Under the pieces are notes generated by a model. That model ran no database searches, was not told the origin of the DNA, and saw only the letters and a list, made by a program, of their open reading frames with translations. Shown in pieces: positions 1 through 8,957 of a stretch of 64,000 nucleotides of DNA; position 1 is the first letter of the stretch, and each line of letters begins with the position of its first letter. The position numbers were made by a program, and so were the translations under genes. Location: contig NZ_JAQGLB010000009.1 of NCBI RefSeq assembly GCF_027853965.1, positions 1 to 64,000 of the forward strand, written 5' to 3'. The stretch is from Saccharopolyspora indica (lineage in GTDB: Bacteria > Actinomycetota > Actinomycetes > Mycobacteriales > Pseudonocardiaceae).

Positions 1-2340
1 GGCGGCTCCGGTCGAGGCCGCGGGGACCGCGGTGGGGACGGCGTTGAGCTTGCCGTCGGTGCCTCGCAGGGTGCTCTTCTCCACGTGGGTGGCGCTGGTG
101 GAGCGCAGGTAGTACGTGGTCTTGAGGCCCTTGCGCCAGGCCAGCCGGTAGAGCTCGTCGAGCTTGCGGCCGCTGGGCGAGGCGACGTAGAGGTTCAGCG
201 ACTGGGCCTGGTCGATCCACTTCTGCCGCCGTGCCGCGGCCGCCACCAGCCAGTGCGGTTCGATCTCGAACGCGGTGGCGTAGAGCTCCTTGAGCTCCTG
301 CGGGATCCGCTCGATCGGCAGCAGGCTGCCGTCGTGGAACTTCAGGTCGGCGACCATGGCCTCGTCCCACAGCCCGGCGCGCTTGAGGTCGGCGACCAGG
401 TGCGGGTTGACCACGGTGAAGTCGCCGGACATGTTCGCCTTGACGTACAGGTTCCGGTAGACGGGCTCGATGGACTGGTTGACGCCGCAGATGTTGGCGA
501 TCGTCGCGGTCGGCGCGATGGCCATCACGTTGGAGTTGCGCATCCCGTCGCGGACGACGCGCTCCCGCAGCGCCGCCCAGTCCAGAGTGGACGAGCGGTC
601 CAGGTCGACGTCGCCACCGCGGGCCTCGGCCAGCAGCTCCAGCGAGTCGATGGGCAGCACGCCCTTGCTCCACAGCGATCCGTCGAAGGTCTCGTACCGG
701 CCGCGCTCGGCCGCCAGCCCGCTGGACGCGCTGATCGCGTGGTAGCTGATCAGCTCCATGCTGCGGTCGGCGAACTCCACCGCCGCCTGCGAGGACGGCG
801 CGATGCGCTGCACGAACAGCGCGTCGGCGAAGCCCATCAGGCCCAGGCCGACCGGCCGGTGCCGCAGGTTGGACCGGCGGGCCTCGGGGATCGTGTAGAA
901 GTTGATGTCGATGACGTTGTCCAGCATCCGCACCGCGGTGCGGGTGGTGCGCTCCAGGCGCTCGGTGTCGATGCCGTCGGCCGTGACGTGGTGGGCCAGG
1001 TTGATCGAGCCGAGGTTGCACACCGCGACCTCGTCGGCGCTGGTGTTCAGGGTGATCTCGGTGCACAGGTTCGAGGAGTGCACCACGCCGGTGTGCTGCT
1101 GCGGGGACCGCAGGTTGCACGGGTCCTTGAAGGTGATCCACGGGTGGCCGGTCTCGAAGAGCATGGTCAGCATCCGCCGCCACAGCTCGACGGCGCGGAC
1201 CCGCTTGAACACCGCGATCTCACCGCGGTCGGCGGCCTGCTCGTAGGCGCGGTAGCGCTCGGCGAACGCCGCGCCGTAGAGGTCGTGCAGGTCCGGGGTC
1301 TCGTCGGGGGAGAACAGCGTCCACTGCTCGTCGGCCTCGACGCGGCGCAGGAACTCGTCGGGCACCCAGTTCGCGGTGTTCATGTCGTGGGTGCGGCGCC
1401 GGTCGTCGCCGGTGTTCTTGCGCAGGTCGAGGAACTCCTCGACGTCGATGTGCCAGGTCTCCAGGTAGGCGCAGACCGCGCCCTTGCGCTTGCCGCCCTG
1501 GTTGACCGCCACCGCCGTGTCGTTGGCGATCTTCAGGAACGGCACCACGCCCTGCGACTTGCCGTTGGTGCCCTTGATGTGCGCGCCGATGCCCCGCACC
1601 GGCGTCCAGTCGTTGCCCAGGCCGCCGGCGTACTTCGACAGCAGGGCGTTGTTGCTGATCGAGTGGAAGATGCCGGACAGGTCGTCGTCCACAGTGGTCA
1701 GGAAGCAGGACGACAGCTGCGGGCGGGTGGTGCCCGCGTTGAACAGCGTGGGCGTCGAGCACATGAAGTCGAACGACGACAGCAGCCGGTAGAACTCGAT
1801 CGCGCGGGCCTCGCGGTCGTCCTCGCGCAGCGCCAGGCCCATCGCCACGCGCATGAAGAACGCCTGCGGCAGCTCGTAGCGCGCACCGCGTTCGTGCAGG
1901 AAGTAGCGGTCGTAGAGGGTCTGCAGGCCGAGGAAGCCGAACTCCAGGTCGCGCTCGGTCGACAGCGCGCGGCCCAGCCGGTCGAGGTCGAAGGCGGCCA
2001 GCTCCGGGTCCAGCTGCTCCAGCTCGATGCCGCGCCGCACGTAGGTGGCGAAGTGCTCGGCGTAGTCCGAATCCGCGTCCACGCCGAGGAATTCCAGCGC
2101 TTCGCGGCGCATCCGGTTGAGCAGCAGGCGGGCGGTGACCTGCGAGTAGTTCGGTTCGGTCTCGATCAGGGTGCGGGCCGCCATGATCTGGGCCAGCGAG
2201 AGCTCGTCGTCGCTGATCCCCGCATAACCGGTGCGCCGCACCTCGTCGAGCACGGCTTCGGCGGACACGCCGGGCAATCCGGCGCAGGCCTGGTGGACCG
2301 CGGTGGACACCTCGGTCCAGTCGTTGAGTGTCGCCGTCAC
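1..2340 (-). CDS. nrdA: Class Ia ribonucleoside-diphosphate reductase, large (alpha) subunit, 3' end cut by window
   Basis: It reduces ribonucleoside diphosphates to deoxyribonucleotides together with a beta (NrdB) subunit that should lie beyond the window start. 780 codons are visible. Family motifs seen are the SSCFLTTV cysteine region, the GGLGNDW turn, the active-site SNLCTEITL (Asn, Cys and Glu as in class I enzymes), AVCNLGSINL, and the PTATIANICG block. The C-terminal cysteine pair is not visible. The GTG start at 2340 is preceded by GGGAGAAG. The first residues run straight into the helical N-terminal domain, so there is no full ATP-cone at the N-terminus and the usual dATP activity site may be absent or lie elsewhere. 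Expression is probably repressed by coenzyme B12 through the leader at 2470-2671, as known for the Streptomyces nrdABS operon, where a B12-dependent class II enzyme substitutes. I am sure of the family; the class Ia label rests on the motifs and the riboswitch. Confidence 0.95.
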   Translation of the reverse strand, partial: MTATLNDWTEVSTAVHQACAGLPGVSAEAVLDEVRRTGYAGISDDELSLAQIMAARTLIETEPNYSQVTARLLLNRMRREALEFLGVDADSDYAEHFATYVRRGIELEQLDPELAAFDLDRLGRALSTERDLEFGFLGLQTLYDRYFLHERGARYELPQAFFMRVAMGLALREDDREARAIEFYRLLSSFDFMCSTPTLFNAGTTRPQLSSCFLTTVDDDLSGIFHSISNNALLSKYAGGLGNDWTPVRGIGAHIKGTNGKSQGVVPFLKIANDTAVAVNQGGKRKGAVCAYLETWHIDVEEFLDLRKNTGDDRRRTHDMNTANWVPDEFLRRVEADEQWTLFSPDETPDLHDLYGAAFAERYRAYEQAADRGEIAVFKRVRAVELWRRMLTMLFETGHPWITFKDPCNLRSPQQHTGVVHSSNLCTEITLNTSADEVAVCNLGSINLAHHVTADGIDTERLERTTRTAVRMLDNVIDINFYTIPEARRSNLRHRPVGLGLMGFADALFVQRIAPSSQAAVEFADRSMELISYHAISASSGLAAERGRYETFDGSLWSKGVLPIDSLELLAEARGGDVDLDRSSTLDWAALRERVVRDGMRNSNVMAIAPTATIANICGVNQSIEPVYRNLYVKANMSGDFTVVNPHLVADLKRAGLWDEAMVADLKFHDGSLLPIERIPQELKELYATAFEIEPHWLVAAAARRQKWIDQAQSLNLYVASPSGRKLDELYRLAWRKGLKTTYYLRSTSATHVEKSTLRGTDGKLNAVPTAVPAASTGAA

Positions 2341-2469
2341 TGGTCTTCTCCCTCGCGAGCTCGGTAGACCACGGAGCGCGCGCAGGCAGACCTCGGCGGC
2401 CACCGGCCGCCGATCATCCGCTCGGACCCGCCCTCGAGGTCCCGGACAGCACGCCACGTTCGCGTGCAC

Positions 2470-2671
2470 CGGTGGCAGGTCTTCGGACTCACGGGCGGCC
2501 TACTGGTCGTGGCTTCCCAGGCGTTGGCCCAGTGCTCTTACCCGCCACCCGGAGTGGGCGGCCGGGTCACGACGGTCGTTCCCGTTCACCGCTGCGGGGC
2601 AGTCCCGGATTCGCACCGGGTTCCCTCTTGCCTCACCGGATCGCTCCGGTGAACCACCAGCGAGCGACACA
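2470..2671 (-). promoter_or_regulatory. Cobalamin (adenosylcobalamin) riboswitch upstream of nrdA
   Basis: Read on the minus strand, the leader contains the diagnostic parts of a B12 riboswitch. First comes GGGAACCCGGTGCGAATCC GGGACTGCCCCGC, the conserved central region. Then comes a junction with GGGAAGCC, and the 3' B12 box GAGTCCGAAGACCTGCC at about 2473-2489. It ends about 130 nt before the GTG of nrdA, so B12 binding would repress a cobalamin-independent reductase. The same arrangement is established for Streptomyces nrdABS. No clear terminator was seen between the aptamer and the gene, so the mode (transcriptional or translational) is open. Confidence 0.93.
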
Positions 2672-2763
2672 CTACATGTTGGGTTTGGGGCTGATGTGAA
2701 CGGGCAGATATCGGCGTGTTGCGCTCCCGGCCGCCGGTGTCGGGCCGACGGCCGGGAGCGGGA

Positions 2764-3705
2764 TCAGCGCTGGGCGAGGTGCTTCTGGAGGTCGTCGAGG
2801 ACCAGGTTCGCCGCGATCGGGCCGAGGCCGAGGAACCAGGTGTCGTCGGACACCTCGACGGCCTTGCCCGCGCGCACCGCGCCGAGGGTCGTCCACTGCA
2901 CCGAGCCGACGACGTCGTTCATCTGCTGCCGCGCGCTGTCACCGTAGGCCGCGTAGAACAGCTGGTCGCCATCGGCCTGGGAGATCTGCTCGCGGCTGAT
3001 CTTGGTGTGCGTCGTGTCGGCTTCCTGGTTGGCCGGACGGCTGAAGCCGGCGTCGGCGAGGATCGTGCCGATGAACGAGCCCTGGTTGTAGAGCCGGATG
3101 TCGCCGGGGATGAACCGCAGCATGCTGATCCGCTGCGCGCCGGGGTCGCCGGTCTGCTTGCCGATCTCGGCGGCGCGCTGCTGGTAGGCGTCCAGGATCT
3201 GCTGCGCCTCGGCCTTCTTGCCCAGGGCGTCGGCGTCGAGCAGGAAGTTGTCCTTCCAGGTCTTGCCGACGGTCTCGGCGAACACGGTCGGCGCGATCTT
3301 GCTCAGCGCCTCGTAGTTCTCGTCGTCGCGGACCTTGCTGGACAGGATCAGGTCGGGCTGCAGCGCGGTGATCTTCTCCAGGTTGGGGGAGCCGATGGTG
3401 CCGACGATCTCGATGTCGCCCGCCTTCTCGGCCAGGTAGGGCTGGAGGGTCTTGTTGGCGTCGGGCAGCACGGTGCCGACCGGCTTGATGCCCAGGGCCA
3501 GCACCGCGTCGAGCTCACCGGTGTCGAGCACGACGACGCGCTGCGGCGTGCCGGTGATCGTCGTCTGGCCCTTCGCGTGCGTGATGACTCGCGCCCCGGC
3601 TTCCGGCGCGGCGGGCTGTTCGGGGGCCGGCGTGCCGCACGCGGCGGCGCTGCCCAGGGCGAGCGCGGCGGTGACCGCGGCGAGCAGTCGACGAGGACGG
3701 AACAT
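2764..3705 (-). CDS. Iron-siderophore ABC transporter substrate-binding lipoprotein (FecB/FepB type)
   Basis: It should capture ferric siderophore outside the membrane and hand it to an ABC permease. No permease or ATPase gene is in the window. The 313-aa protein starts with a lipoprotein signal (MFRPRR, a hydrophobic run, then SAAAC as a weak lipobox). The body has the two-lobe helical-backbone binding-protein pattern: RVVVLDTGELDAVLALGIKPVG near the N-lobe and the long helix beginning KTWKDNFLLDADALGKK. The ATG at 3705 is preferred because AGGAAG lies 5 nt upstream. A GTG at 3726 would add 7 residues. An iron box at 3739-3757 sits just upstream, so it is probably induced by iron starvation. 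It may take up the product of the NRPS cluster at 15-27 kb, but that link is inference. Confidence 0.9.
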   Translation of the reverse strand: MFRPRRLLAAVTAALALGSAAACGTPAPEQPAAPEAGARVITHAKGQTTITGTPQRVVVLDTGELDAVLALGIKPVGTVLPDANKTLQPYLAEKAGDIEIVGTIGSPNLEKITALQPDLILSSKVRDDENYEALSKIAPTVFAETVGKTWKDNFLLDADALGKKAEAQQILDAYQQRAAEIGKQTGDPGAQRISMLRFIPGDIRLYNQGSFIGTILADAGFSRPANQEADTTHTKISREQISQADGDQLFYAAYGDSARQQMNDVVGSVQWTTLGAVRAGKAVEVSDDTWFLGLGPIAANLVLDDLQKHLAQR

Positions 3706-3738
3706 GGGTGCTTCCTGCCTGTTCACTCGGTACTGAAG

Positions 3739-3757
3739 TTTGGTGAGCCTAACCTGA
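3739..3757 (-). promoter_or_regulatory. Iron box (DmdR/IdeR-type operator) of the siderophore-binding protein gene
   Basis: The minus strand reads TCAGGTTAGGCTCACCAAA. This closely matches the actinobacterial iron-repressor consensus TTAGGTTAGGCTAACCTAA. It lies 34 nt upstream of the start codon at 3705 and so probably overlaps the promoter. The AlkB-like gene at 3825 diverges from it and could share the control. Confidence 0.8.
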
Positions 3758-3824
3758 CGATCGAGTTCGATCCAGCACTGAGGTGGTGCTCACTGTCGCT
3801 GCTACCTGCGAAGATGATCAGGTG

Positions 3825-4475
3825 ATGGGCATGGATTCGCTGATCCCGCGCAGCCGCGAGGAGATCGCCCCGGGCGCGGTCCACGTCCCGGGCTGGCTGG
3901 GCCTGGAGGAGCAGCGCGAACTGGTGCGAGCCTGCCGGGAGTGGGCGAGAGCGGGAATGCGTTCCCCGAAGCTGCCCAGCGGAGGTGTGATGTCGGTCCG
4001 CTCGGTCTGCCTTGGTTGGCACTGGATCCCGTACCGCTACTCGAAAACCCTCGAAGACGGCACCCCGGTGACGCCCTTCCCGGACTGGTTGGCGGAGCTC
4101 GGCAGGAGAGCGCTGACTGCCGCCTTCCAGCGCCCGGCGGACGACTACTCCCCGGACGTGGCGTTGGTCAACTTCTACGACGAGAACGCCAAGATGGGCA
4201 TGCACCAGGACAAGGACGAGCGCAGCGAAGCTCCGGTGATCTCCCTGAGCCTCGGCGACGAAGCGACCTTCCGCTTCGGCAACCCGCGAACCAGGACGAA
4301 GCCGTACCGGGATCTCACGCTGTTCTCAGGGGATCTCTTCGTCTTCGGCGGCCCGGCCCGCTTCGCCTACCACGGAATCCTGCGGACAACCCCGGGAACG
4401 GCCCCGGACATCGGCATGAAGACGGGCCGCCTCAACATCACCCTGAGAACCTCAGGCCTGGCGCCCGAGGAGTGA
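3825..4475 (+). CDS. alkB: AlkB-like 2-oxoglutarate/Fe(II)-dependent dioxygenase (DNA alkylation repair)
   Basis: It probably removes N-alkyl lesions from nucleobases by oxidative dealkylation. The 216-aa protein carries the AlkB signature: NFYDENAKMGMHQDKDE (iron ligands His and Asp in HQD), FSGDLFVFGGPARFAYHGI (second iron-ligand His) and GRLNITLR (2-oxoglutarate-binding Arg and the R-x5-R end). Its length matches Escherichia coli AlkB. The start is ambiguous. ATG at 3825 is taken, ATG at 3831 is possible, and upstream GTG codons at 3783/3786 have no better ribosome site. It diverges from the siderophore-binding gene and converges on tRNA-Lys, with a shared terminator hairpin at 4487-4522. 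Confidence 0.92.
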   Translation: MGMDSLIPRSREEIAPGAVHVPGWLGLEEQRELVRACREWARAGMRSPKLPSGGVMSVRSVCLGWHWIPYRYSKTLEDGTPVTPFPDWLAELGRRALTAAFQRPADDYSPDVALVNFYDENAKMGMHQDKDERSEAPVISLSLGDEATFRFGNPRTRTKPYRDLTLFSGDLFVFGGPARFAYHGILRTTPGTAPDIGMKTGRLNITLRTSGLAPEE

Positions 4476-4486
4476 GATATGCAGAA

Positions 4487-4522
4487 ATGCGAAACGCCCC
4501 GCGTGAGCAGGGCGTTTCGCAT
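4487..4522. terminator. Bidirectional hairpin between the alkB-like gene and tRNA-Lys
   Basis: Perfect arms ATGCGAAACGCCC and GGGCGTTTCGCAT flank a 10-nt loop. The hairpin lies 11 nt past the stop of the plus-strand gene and 6 nt past the 3' end of the minus-strand tRNA, so it can end both transcripts. Confidence 0.75.
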
Positions 4523-4528
4523 ATCGAG

Positions 4529-4601
<73 letters not shown>

Positions 4602-4669
4602 TGGCTTGTTGTTCCGGTTTTCCGCTCCGAACCCTGATCGAGTTCGTCCCGTCCCGGTCACAGCTAAAC

Positions 4670-4687
4670 GCCCCGCCTAAACGGGGC
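4670..4687 (-). terminator. Short hairpin after tRNA-Lys copy 2
   Basis: GCCCCG and CGGGGC arms with a 6-nt loop lie 17 nt beyond the 3' end of the upstream tRNA-Lys. The next bases on the minus strand are GTTT. This is a plausible weak terminator that would separate the two tRNA transcripts. Confidence 0.5.
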
Positions 4688-4703
4688 ATTCGACTGCGTG
4701 GAG

Positions 4704-4776
<73 letters not shown>

Positions 4777-5075
4777 TGGCCTGTCGCTCCGGTCTCCCTC
4801 GCGACACGGAAAACATTAGCACGGCTCGCGGAGGGCTCGAACCGGGGGGTGGATCTGAGGGTTCCTCGGGTTGGTCGGACTGGTCGAGCAACCCGCAGCG
4901 TGCGTCGTGCGTCTGTCGGGAAGGTGGTCGGCCTGCGCGGATCACACAGCGTGTACGCCTGGTCTCTTCGTCCCCCGTCGGGACCTTGCGGCACACTGTT
5001 CACAGGGGTTAGTAGTGCTTCTAAGCGGACGGACTGTTGCTCATGAGGGAGTGGCGTAATCCGGTCGGGGGTCCC
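4777..5075. other. Intergenic region between tRNA-Lys and the L,D-transpeptidase gene
   Basis: No convincing gene is seen here. The region must hold the promoter of the minus-strand tRNA pair (close to 4780-4830) and that of the plus-strand transpeptidase (close to 4980-5040). No clear operator or RNA element was recognised. Confidence 0.4.
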
Positions 5076-6245
5076 GTGAGGGTTTCGCGGCTGTTGACGA
5101 TGTTGATCTTCGGCGTGGTGGCGCTGTTGGTCGCGGGGTGTAGTGGATCCGGTGGGTCGGAGACCGGCTCGGCCTCCGACGAGGTGCCGCCGGCGCCGAC
5201 GTTGGAGCTGGCGCCGCTGAACGGGGCGAAGGACGTGCCCCCGGCCGAGCCGATCACCGCGAAGGTGGCCAACGGCCGGATCGTGAACGCGGTGCTGACC
5301 AGCACCGAGAACAAGCAGGTGGGCGGCACCATCGCGCCGGACGGGGCGAGCTGGACCGCGGGGGAGAAGCTCGGCTACGGCAAGACCTACACGCTGGAGG
5401 TGACGGCGCAGGGTGCCAGCGGGCCGGCGATCACCCAGCAGTCGACGTTCACCACGGCCTCGCCGGGCAAGCAGAGCTACGTGTCGATGAACCCGCTCGA
5501 CGGGCAGACGGTCGGCGTCGGGCAGCCGCTGGCGTTCTACTTCAGCAAGAACGCGCCGGAGCCGGACAAGGCGAAGGCCGAAGCGGCGATCAAGATCCAG
5601 ACCGAGCCCGCGGTGGAGGGCGCGTTCTACTGGTTCAACAGCCGCGAGGTGCACTGGCGGCCGAAGGAGTACTGGAAGCCGGGCACCAAGGTGACCATCG
5701 ACGTCGACGTCTTCGGGCGGGACCTCGGCAACGGTGTCTGGGGCCAGGAGGACCGCAAGGCGACCATCACCATCGGCGACGCGGTGGTCCTGCGGGCCGA
5801 CGGTGCCTCGCACCAGATGTCGATCGAGAAGAACGGCGAGGTGATCCGGACCATGCCGGTGTCGCTGGGCAAGCCGTCCTTCCCGTCGAACAACGGCGTG
5901 CACGTGGTCACCGAGCACCACGCGACCAAGGTGATGGACTCCACGACCTACGGCCTGCCGCTGGAGGCGGGCGGTTACCGCACCGAGGTGAAGTGGGCGG
6001 TCCGGATCTCCAACGGCGGCGAGTTCCTGCACGCCGCGCCCTGGTCGGTGGGTCAGCAGGGCAACAGCAACGTCAGCCACGGCTGCATCAACATGAGCAT
6101 GGACAACGCCAAGTGGGTCTACGACCTGCTCAAGAAGGGCGACATCGTGGAGATCACCAACTCCGGCGGCCCGGACCTGCGGTCCTGGGACGGCTTCGGG
6201 GACTGGCAGATCCCGTGGGACCAGTGGGTGGCGGGCAACCGCTGA
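5076..6245 (+). CDS. L,D-transpeptidase lipoprotein (LdtMt2-like, Ig-like domains plus YkuD domain)
   Basis: It cross-links peptidoglycan between diaminopimelate residues (3-3 links) on the outer face of the membrane. The 389-aa form starts at GTG 5076 and gives a compact lipoprotein signal ending LLVAGC. ATG at 5043 would add 11 residues before it and cannot be excluded. Two Ig-like domains follow: about residues 40-130 with a PLNGAKDVPPAEPI-like strand, and 135-240 with NPLDGQTVGVGQPL. The YkuD catalytic domain is at about 240-370 and carries NSNVSHGCINMS, where HGC holds the catalytic cysteine. This is the architecture of the mycobacterial LdtA/LdtB group. It stands alone, followed by a strong terminator. 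Confidence 0.93.
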   Translation: MRVSRLLTMLIFGVVALLVAGCSGSGGSETGSASDEVPPAPTLELAPLNGAKDVPPAEPITAKVANGRIVNAVLTSTENKQVGGTIAPDGASWTAGEKLGYGKTYTLEVTAQGASGPAITQQSTFTTASPGKQSYVSMNPLDGQTVGVGQPLAFYFSKNAPEPDKAKAEAAIKIQTEPAVEGAFYWFNSREVHWRPKEYWKPGTKVTIDVDVFGRDLGNGVWGQEDRKATITIGDAVVLRADGASHQMSIEKNGEVIRTMPVSLGKPSFPSNNGVHVVTEHHATKVMDSTTYGLPLEAGGYRTEVKWAVRISNGGEFLHAAPWSVGQQGNSNVSHGCINMSMDNAKWVYDLLKKGDIVEITNSGGPDLRSWDGFGDWQIPWDQWVAGNR

Positions 6246-6260
6246 CCGGCTGAGCGATCG

Positions 6261-6294
6261 AGAGGGCCCCGTTCCAGCCGGAACGGGGCCCTCT
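6261..6294 (+). terminator. Strong terminator of the L,D-transpeptidase gene
   Basis: A 15-bp GC-rich stem with arms AGAGGGCCCCGTTCC and GGAACGGGGCCCTCT and a 4-nt loop begins 16 nt after the stop codon. Confidence 0.85.
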
Positions 6295-6317
6295 TCGGCA
6301 TGCCGGGCCGGAAACGA

Positions 6318-6355
6318 GAATGAGGCCTGATTCCCTCGGGAATCAGGCCTCATTC
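6318..6355 (-). terminator. Strong terminator of tRNA-His
   Basis: A perfect 17-bp stem has arms GAATGAGGCCTGATTCC and GGAATCAGGCCTCATTC and loop CTCG. It begins 9 nt past the 3' end of the minus-strand tRNA-His, which identifies its job. Confidence 0.85.
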
Positions 6356-6363
6356 GGCTTTGG

Positions 6364-6437
6364 GGTGAGTGACGGGAATCGAACCCGCGACACCTGGGAC
6401 CACAACCCAGTGCTCTACCGACTGAGCTACACCCACC
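6364..6437 (-). tRNA. tRNA-His (anticodon GTG)
   Basis: The acceptor GTGGGTG pairs with CACTCAC. The anticodon arm CTGGGTTGTGGTCCCAG carries GTG, and the T-arm contains GGTTCGATTCC. An extra G at 6437 can pair with a C at position 73 (6364), the known identity element of tRNA-His. Confidence 0.95.
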
Positions 6438-6549
6438 TCGGCCGCTCGGAAACGGGCCTCAGCGGTCCGCCTTCCGGAGCAACGCCAATATACTAGCGTG
6501 CGGTGTCACGCCGTTTTCCGCGGGCTCCGGTTAGCGGCACCGCTGCTGG

Positions 6550-7191
6550 TCAGCGGCCGTTTTCCGGCTGGTCGGACGACTTCCGGATGCCGTCGGCGGC
6601 GAGCAGCTCGGCCGCCACCGCGTGCGCCTGCTCGCTGGTCGGGCCGGGCTGCGGGACGAACGCGGTGCGCCGGTAGTAGGCGAGCTCGCGGATCGACTCC
6701 CGGATGTCGGCCAGCGCGCGGTGCGCCAGGCCCTTCTCCGGCTGCGCGTAGTAGATCCGCGGGTACCAGCGCCGGCACAGCTCCTTGATGGACGACACGT
6801 CGACCATCCGGTAGTGCAGGTGGGCGTCCAGCCGCGGCATGTCGCGGGCGATGAAGCCGCGGTCGGTGGCGATGGAGTTGCCCGCCAGCGGCGCCGACCG
6901 CCCGTCCGGGACGTGCTGGCGGATGTAGTCCAGCACCTGCTGCTCGGCTTCGGCCATGGTCACCGCGGAGCGGCGCACCTCGTCGGTGAGCCCGGAGCGG
7001 TCGTGCATCTCGCGGACGACGTCGGGCATCCCGGCCAGGGCCTCGTCATCGGCGTGGATGACGATGTCCACGCCCTCCCCGAGGATGTTCAGGTCGGCAT
7101 CGGTGACCAGGGCGGCGATCTCGATCAGCGCATCCTTGCCGAGATCGAGACCGGTCATTTCGCAGTCGATCCACACTAGACGGTCATTCAC
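6550..7191 (-). CDS. orn: Oligoribonuclease (DEDDh 3'-5' exoribonuclease)
   Basis: It degrades di- to penta-ribonucleotides, including pGpG from cyclic di-GMP turnover, to mononucleotides in the cytoplasm. The 213-aa protein starts [16 protein letters not shown] (Exo I with the D and E ligands). Exo II is around [11 protein letters not shown] with an Asp. Exo III is [11 protein letters not shown] with the general-base His and last Asp. The C-terminal tail of about 40 residues is usual for actinobacterial Orn. The GTG at 7191 gives the family's standard N-terminus; a longer reading to 7230 is unlikely. It stands beside tRNA-His, a common placement in actinomycetes. Confidence 0.96.
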   Translation of the reverse strand: MNDRLVWIDCEMTGLDLGKDALIEIAALVTDADLNILGEGVDIVIHADDEALAGMPDVVREMHDRSGLTDEVRRSAVTMAEAEQQVLDYIRQHVPDGRSAPLAGNSIATDRGFIARDMPRLDAHLHYRMVDVSSIKELCRRWYPRIYYAQPEKGLAHRALADIRESIRELAYYRRTAFVPQPGPTSEQAHAVAAELLAADGIRKSSDQPENGR

Positions 7192-7239
7192 CCGAGGCAG
7201 CCTAACTCGCCACGAGGTGTGATCGTGCATCCGTCCGGC

Positions 7240-8877
7240 TCATCCGCCCAGCCGATCGCGCAGTTCGCGGGGCACGACCTTGCCGGTGGCGTTGCGGGGC
7301 AGCTCGGCGAGGAACACCACGTCGCGCGGCAGGGCGAACTTCGGCAGCCGGTCGCGGATCCGCTCGCGCAGCTGCTCGGCTTCGAGCTCCTGCTCCGGGC
7401 GCAGCACGACGAACGCGGCGAGCCGCTGGCCGAAGTCCGGGTCCTCGACGCCGATCACCGCGGTCTCGGAGACCTCCGGCAGGCGCGCGATGACGTCCTC
7501 GGTCTCCTTGGGGTAGACGTTCTCGCCGCCGGAGATGATCATGTCGTCCTCGCGGCCGACCACGAACAGCCGGCCGGAGGCGTCGAAGTGCCCGAGATCA
7601 CCGGTGGACATCAGGCCGTCGTGGATCTCCCGGCCGCTGCCGTTGGTGTAGCCCTCGAAGAGCATGTCGTTGCCCGCGAAGATCCGCCCGGTGCTGCCGC
7701 GCTCCACCGGGCTGCCGTCCTCGGCGAGGATCCGCACCGTCGTGCCCCGCGGCGGGCGTCCCGCCGAGCTCGGTGCCGCGCGCAGGTCCTGCGGGGTGGC
7801 GATGCTCACCCACGACACCTCGGTCGAGCCGTAGAGGTTGTAGAGCACGTTGCCGAAGGCGCGCTGGAAGCGGGTGGCCAGGTCGGCGGGCAGCGCCGAA
7901 CCGCTGCTCGCCACGATCCGCAGCGTGCTGTGGTCGTAGCGGTCGCGCACCTGCTCGGGCAGGTCCAGGAGGCGCTGGAGCATCACCGGCACGGCGAACA
8001 CCGCTGTGCACCGGTTGCGCTGCACGGAGGCGAGCGCTTCCTCGGGCTCGAACTTGCGGCGCAGGACCAGCGTCGCGCCGAGCACGGCGCCCAGCTGGAA
8101 GGCCGCGAGCCCCCAGGTGTGGAACAGCGGCGCGCTGACCAGCATCCGCTCGCCGCTGTCCAGCGGGAGCCGGGACAGGATCGAGGCGGCCGGGGACAGG
8201 CTGGGCGGGTCCGGCCGGCGGGCGCCCTTGGGCGTGCCGGTGGTGCCGGAGGTCAGCACGATCATCCGGGCGTGCCTGCGCGGCCGGGCCGGGCGCCGCG
8301 GCGAGGACGTGGCGATCAGGTGCTCCAGCGTGTCGCGCCGGGTGGTGCCGTCGGTCCAGGCCAGGATCTGGTCGACCTCGGCCGGGAGCTCGGCGAGCTG
8401 GGCGCGGAACTCGGCGTCCAGGACCAGGACGCCGACCTGCTGCTCGGTGATCACGTCGGCGAGCTGGCGGCCGGTCAGCCCGGTGTTGAGCAGCACCACG
8501 TCCACGCCGAGCTTGGCCGCGGCGACGATCGTCTCGACCGGTCCGTGGTGGTTGCGGCACAGCACTCCGACGCGGGTGCCGCGCTTGACCCGCTTGCGCA
8601 GGCCGTTGGCCAGTCTGGAGGTGCGCTGTTCGAGCTCGGCGTAGCTGAGCGCGCCGCGCTCGTCGATCACCGCCGGGCGGTCCGGGTGGCGCACGGCGCC
8701 GACCGCGAAGCCCAGCGGCGGGGTGATGCCCCAGTGCCGCCAGGCGCGGACGATCCGCAGCACCTTGTCCGGGCGCAACGGGCGGAGCACGCCTCGCTTG
8801 GCCAGGACGAACAACGTGTGCATGCCCGGTGTCACGCGATTGACCACGGCCATGATCCGCTGCCTCGACACGCTCAC
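7240..8877 (-). CDS. AMP-binding acyl-CoA synthetase (FadD-type fatty acid-CoA ligase)
   Basis: It activates a carboxylic acid, probably a fatty acid, to its CoA thioester through an acyl-AMP. The 545-aa protein has the adenylate-forming signatures: MIVLTSGTTGTPKGARRP (P-loop A3-like), YGSTEVSW (A5), STGDLGHFD (A7), GREDDMIISGGENVYP (A8) and NATGKVVPREL with the C-terminal catalytic Lys (A10). The region RHARMIVL just before the P-loop is Arg-rich. The GTG start at 8877 has AGAGGTGG upstream, and the reading frame open beyond it lacks family sequence. It resembles mycobacterial FadD12-like proteins, but the substrate cannot be told from sequence. Confidence 0.92.
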   Translation of the reverse strand: MSVSRQRIMAVVNRVTPGMHTLFVLAKRGVLRPLRPDKVLRIVRAWRHWGITPPLGFAVGAVRHPDRPAVIDERGALSYAELEQRTSRLANGLRKRVKRGTRVGVLCRNHHGPVETIVAAAKLGVDVVLLNTGLTGRQLADVITEQQVGVLVLDAEFRAQLAELPAEVDQILAWTDGTTRRDTLEHLIATSSPRRPARPRRHARMIVLTSGTTGTPKGARRPDPPSLSPAASILSRLPLDSGERMLVSAPLFHTWGLAAFQLGAVLGATLVLRRKFEPEEALASVQRNRCTAVFAVPVMLQRLLDLPEQVRDRYDHSTLRIVASSGSALPADLATRFQRAFGNVLYNLYGSTEVSWVSIATPQDLRAAPSSAGRPPRGTTVRILAEDGSPVERGSTGRIFAGNDMLFEGYTNGSGREIHDGLMSTGDLGHFDASGRLFVVGREDDMIISGGENVYPKETEDVIARLPEVSETAVIGVEDPDFGQRLAAFVVLRPEQELEAEQLRERIRDRLPKFALPRDVVFLAELPRNATGKVVPRELRDRLGG

Positions 8878-8957
8878 GCATCCACCTCTCGGTCGGCGGG
8901 CTACCCGAGAGTAGATACTTACTCGAACTGATCGGAACTGGAAAGGGCCGGACCGGG

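Noticed and set aside
85..2367. 760-aa open frame on the plus strand
   Set aside because: Shadow of nrdA on the minus strand. The sequence is low-complexity and rich in V, L, R, G and Q, with no family motif.
7195..7215. Possible iron box before orn (GAGTTAGGCTGCC on the minus strand)
   Set aside because: Only a 7-base core fits and oligoribonuclease is not an iron-regulated gene.
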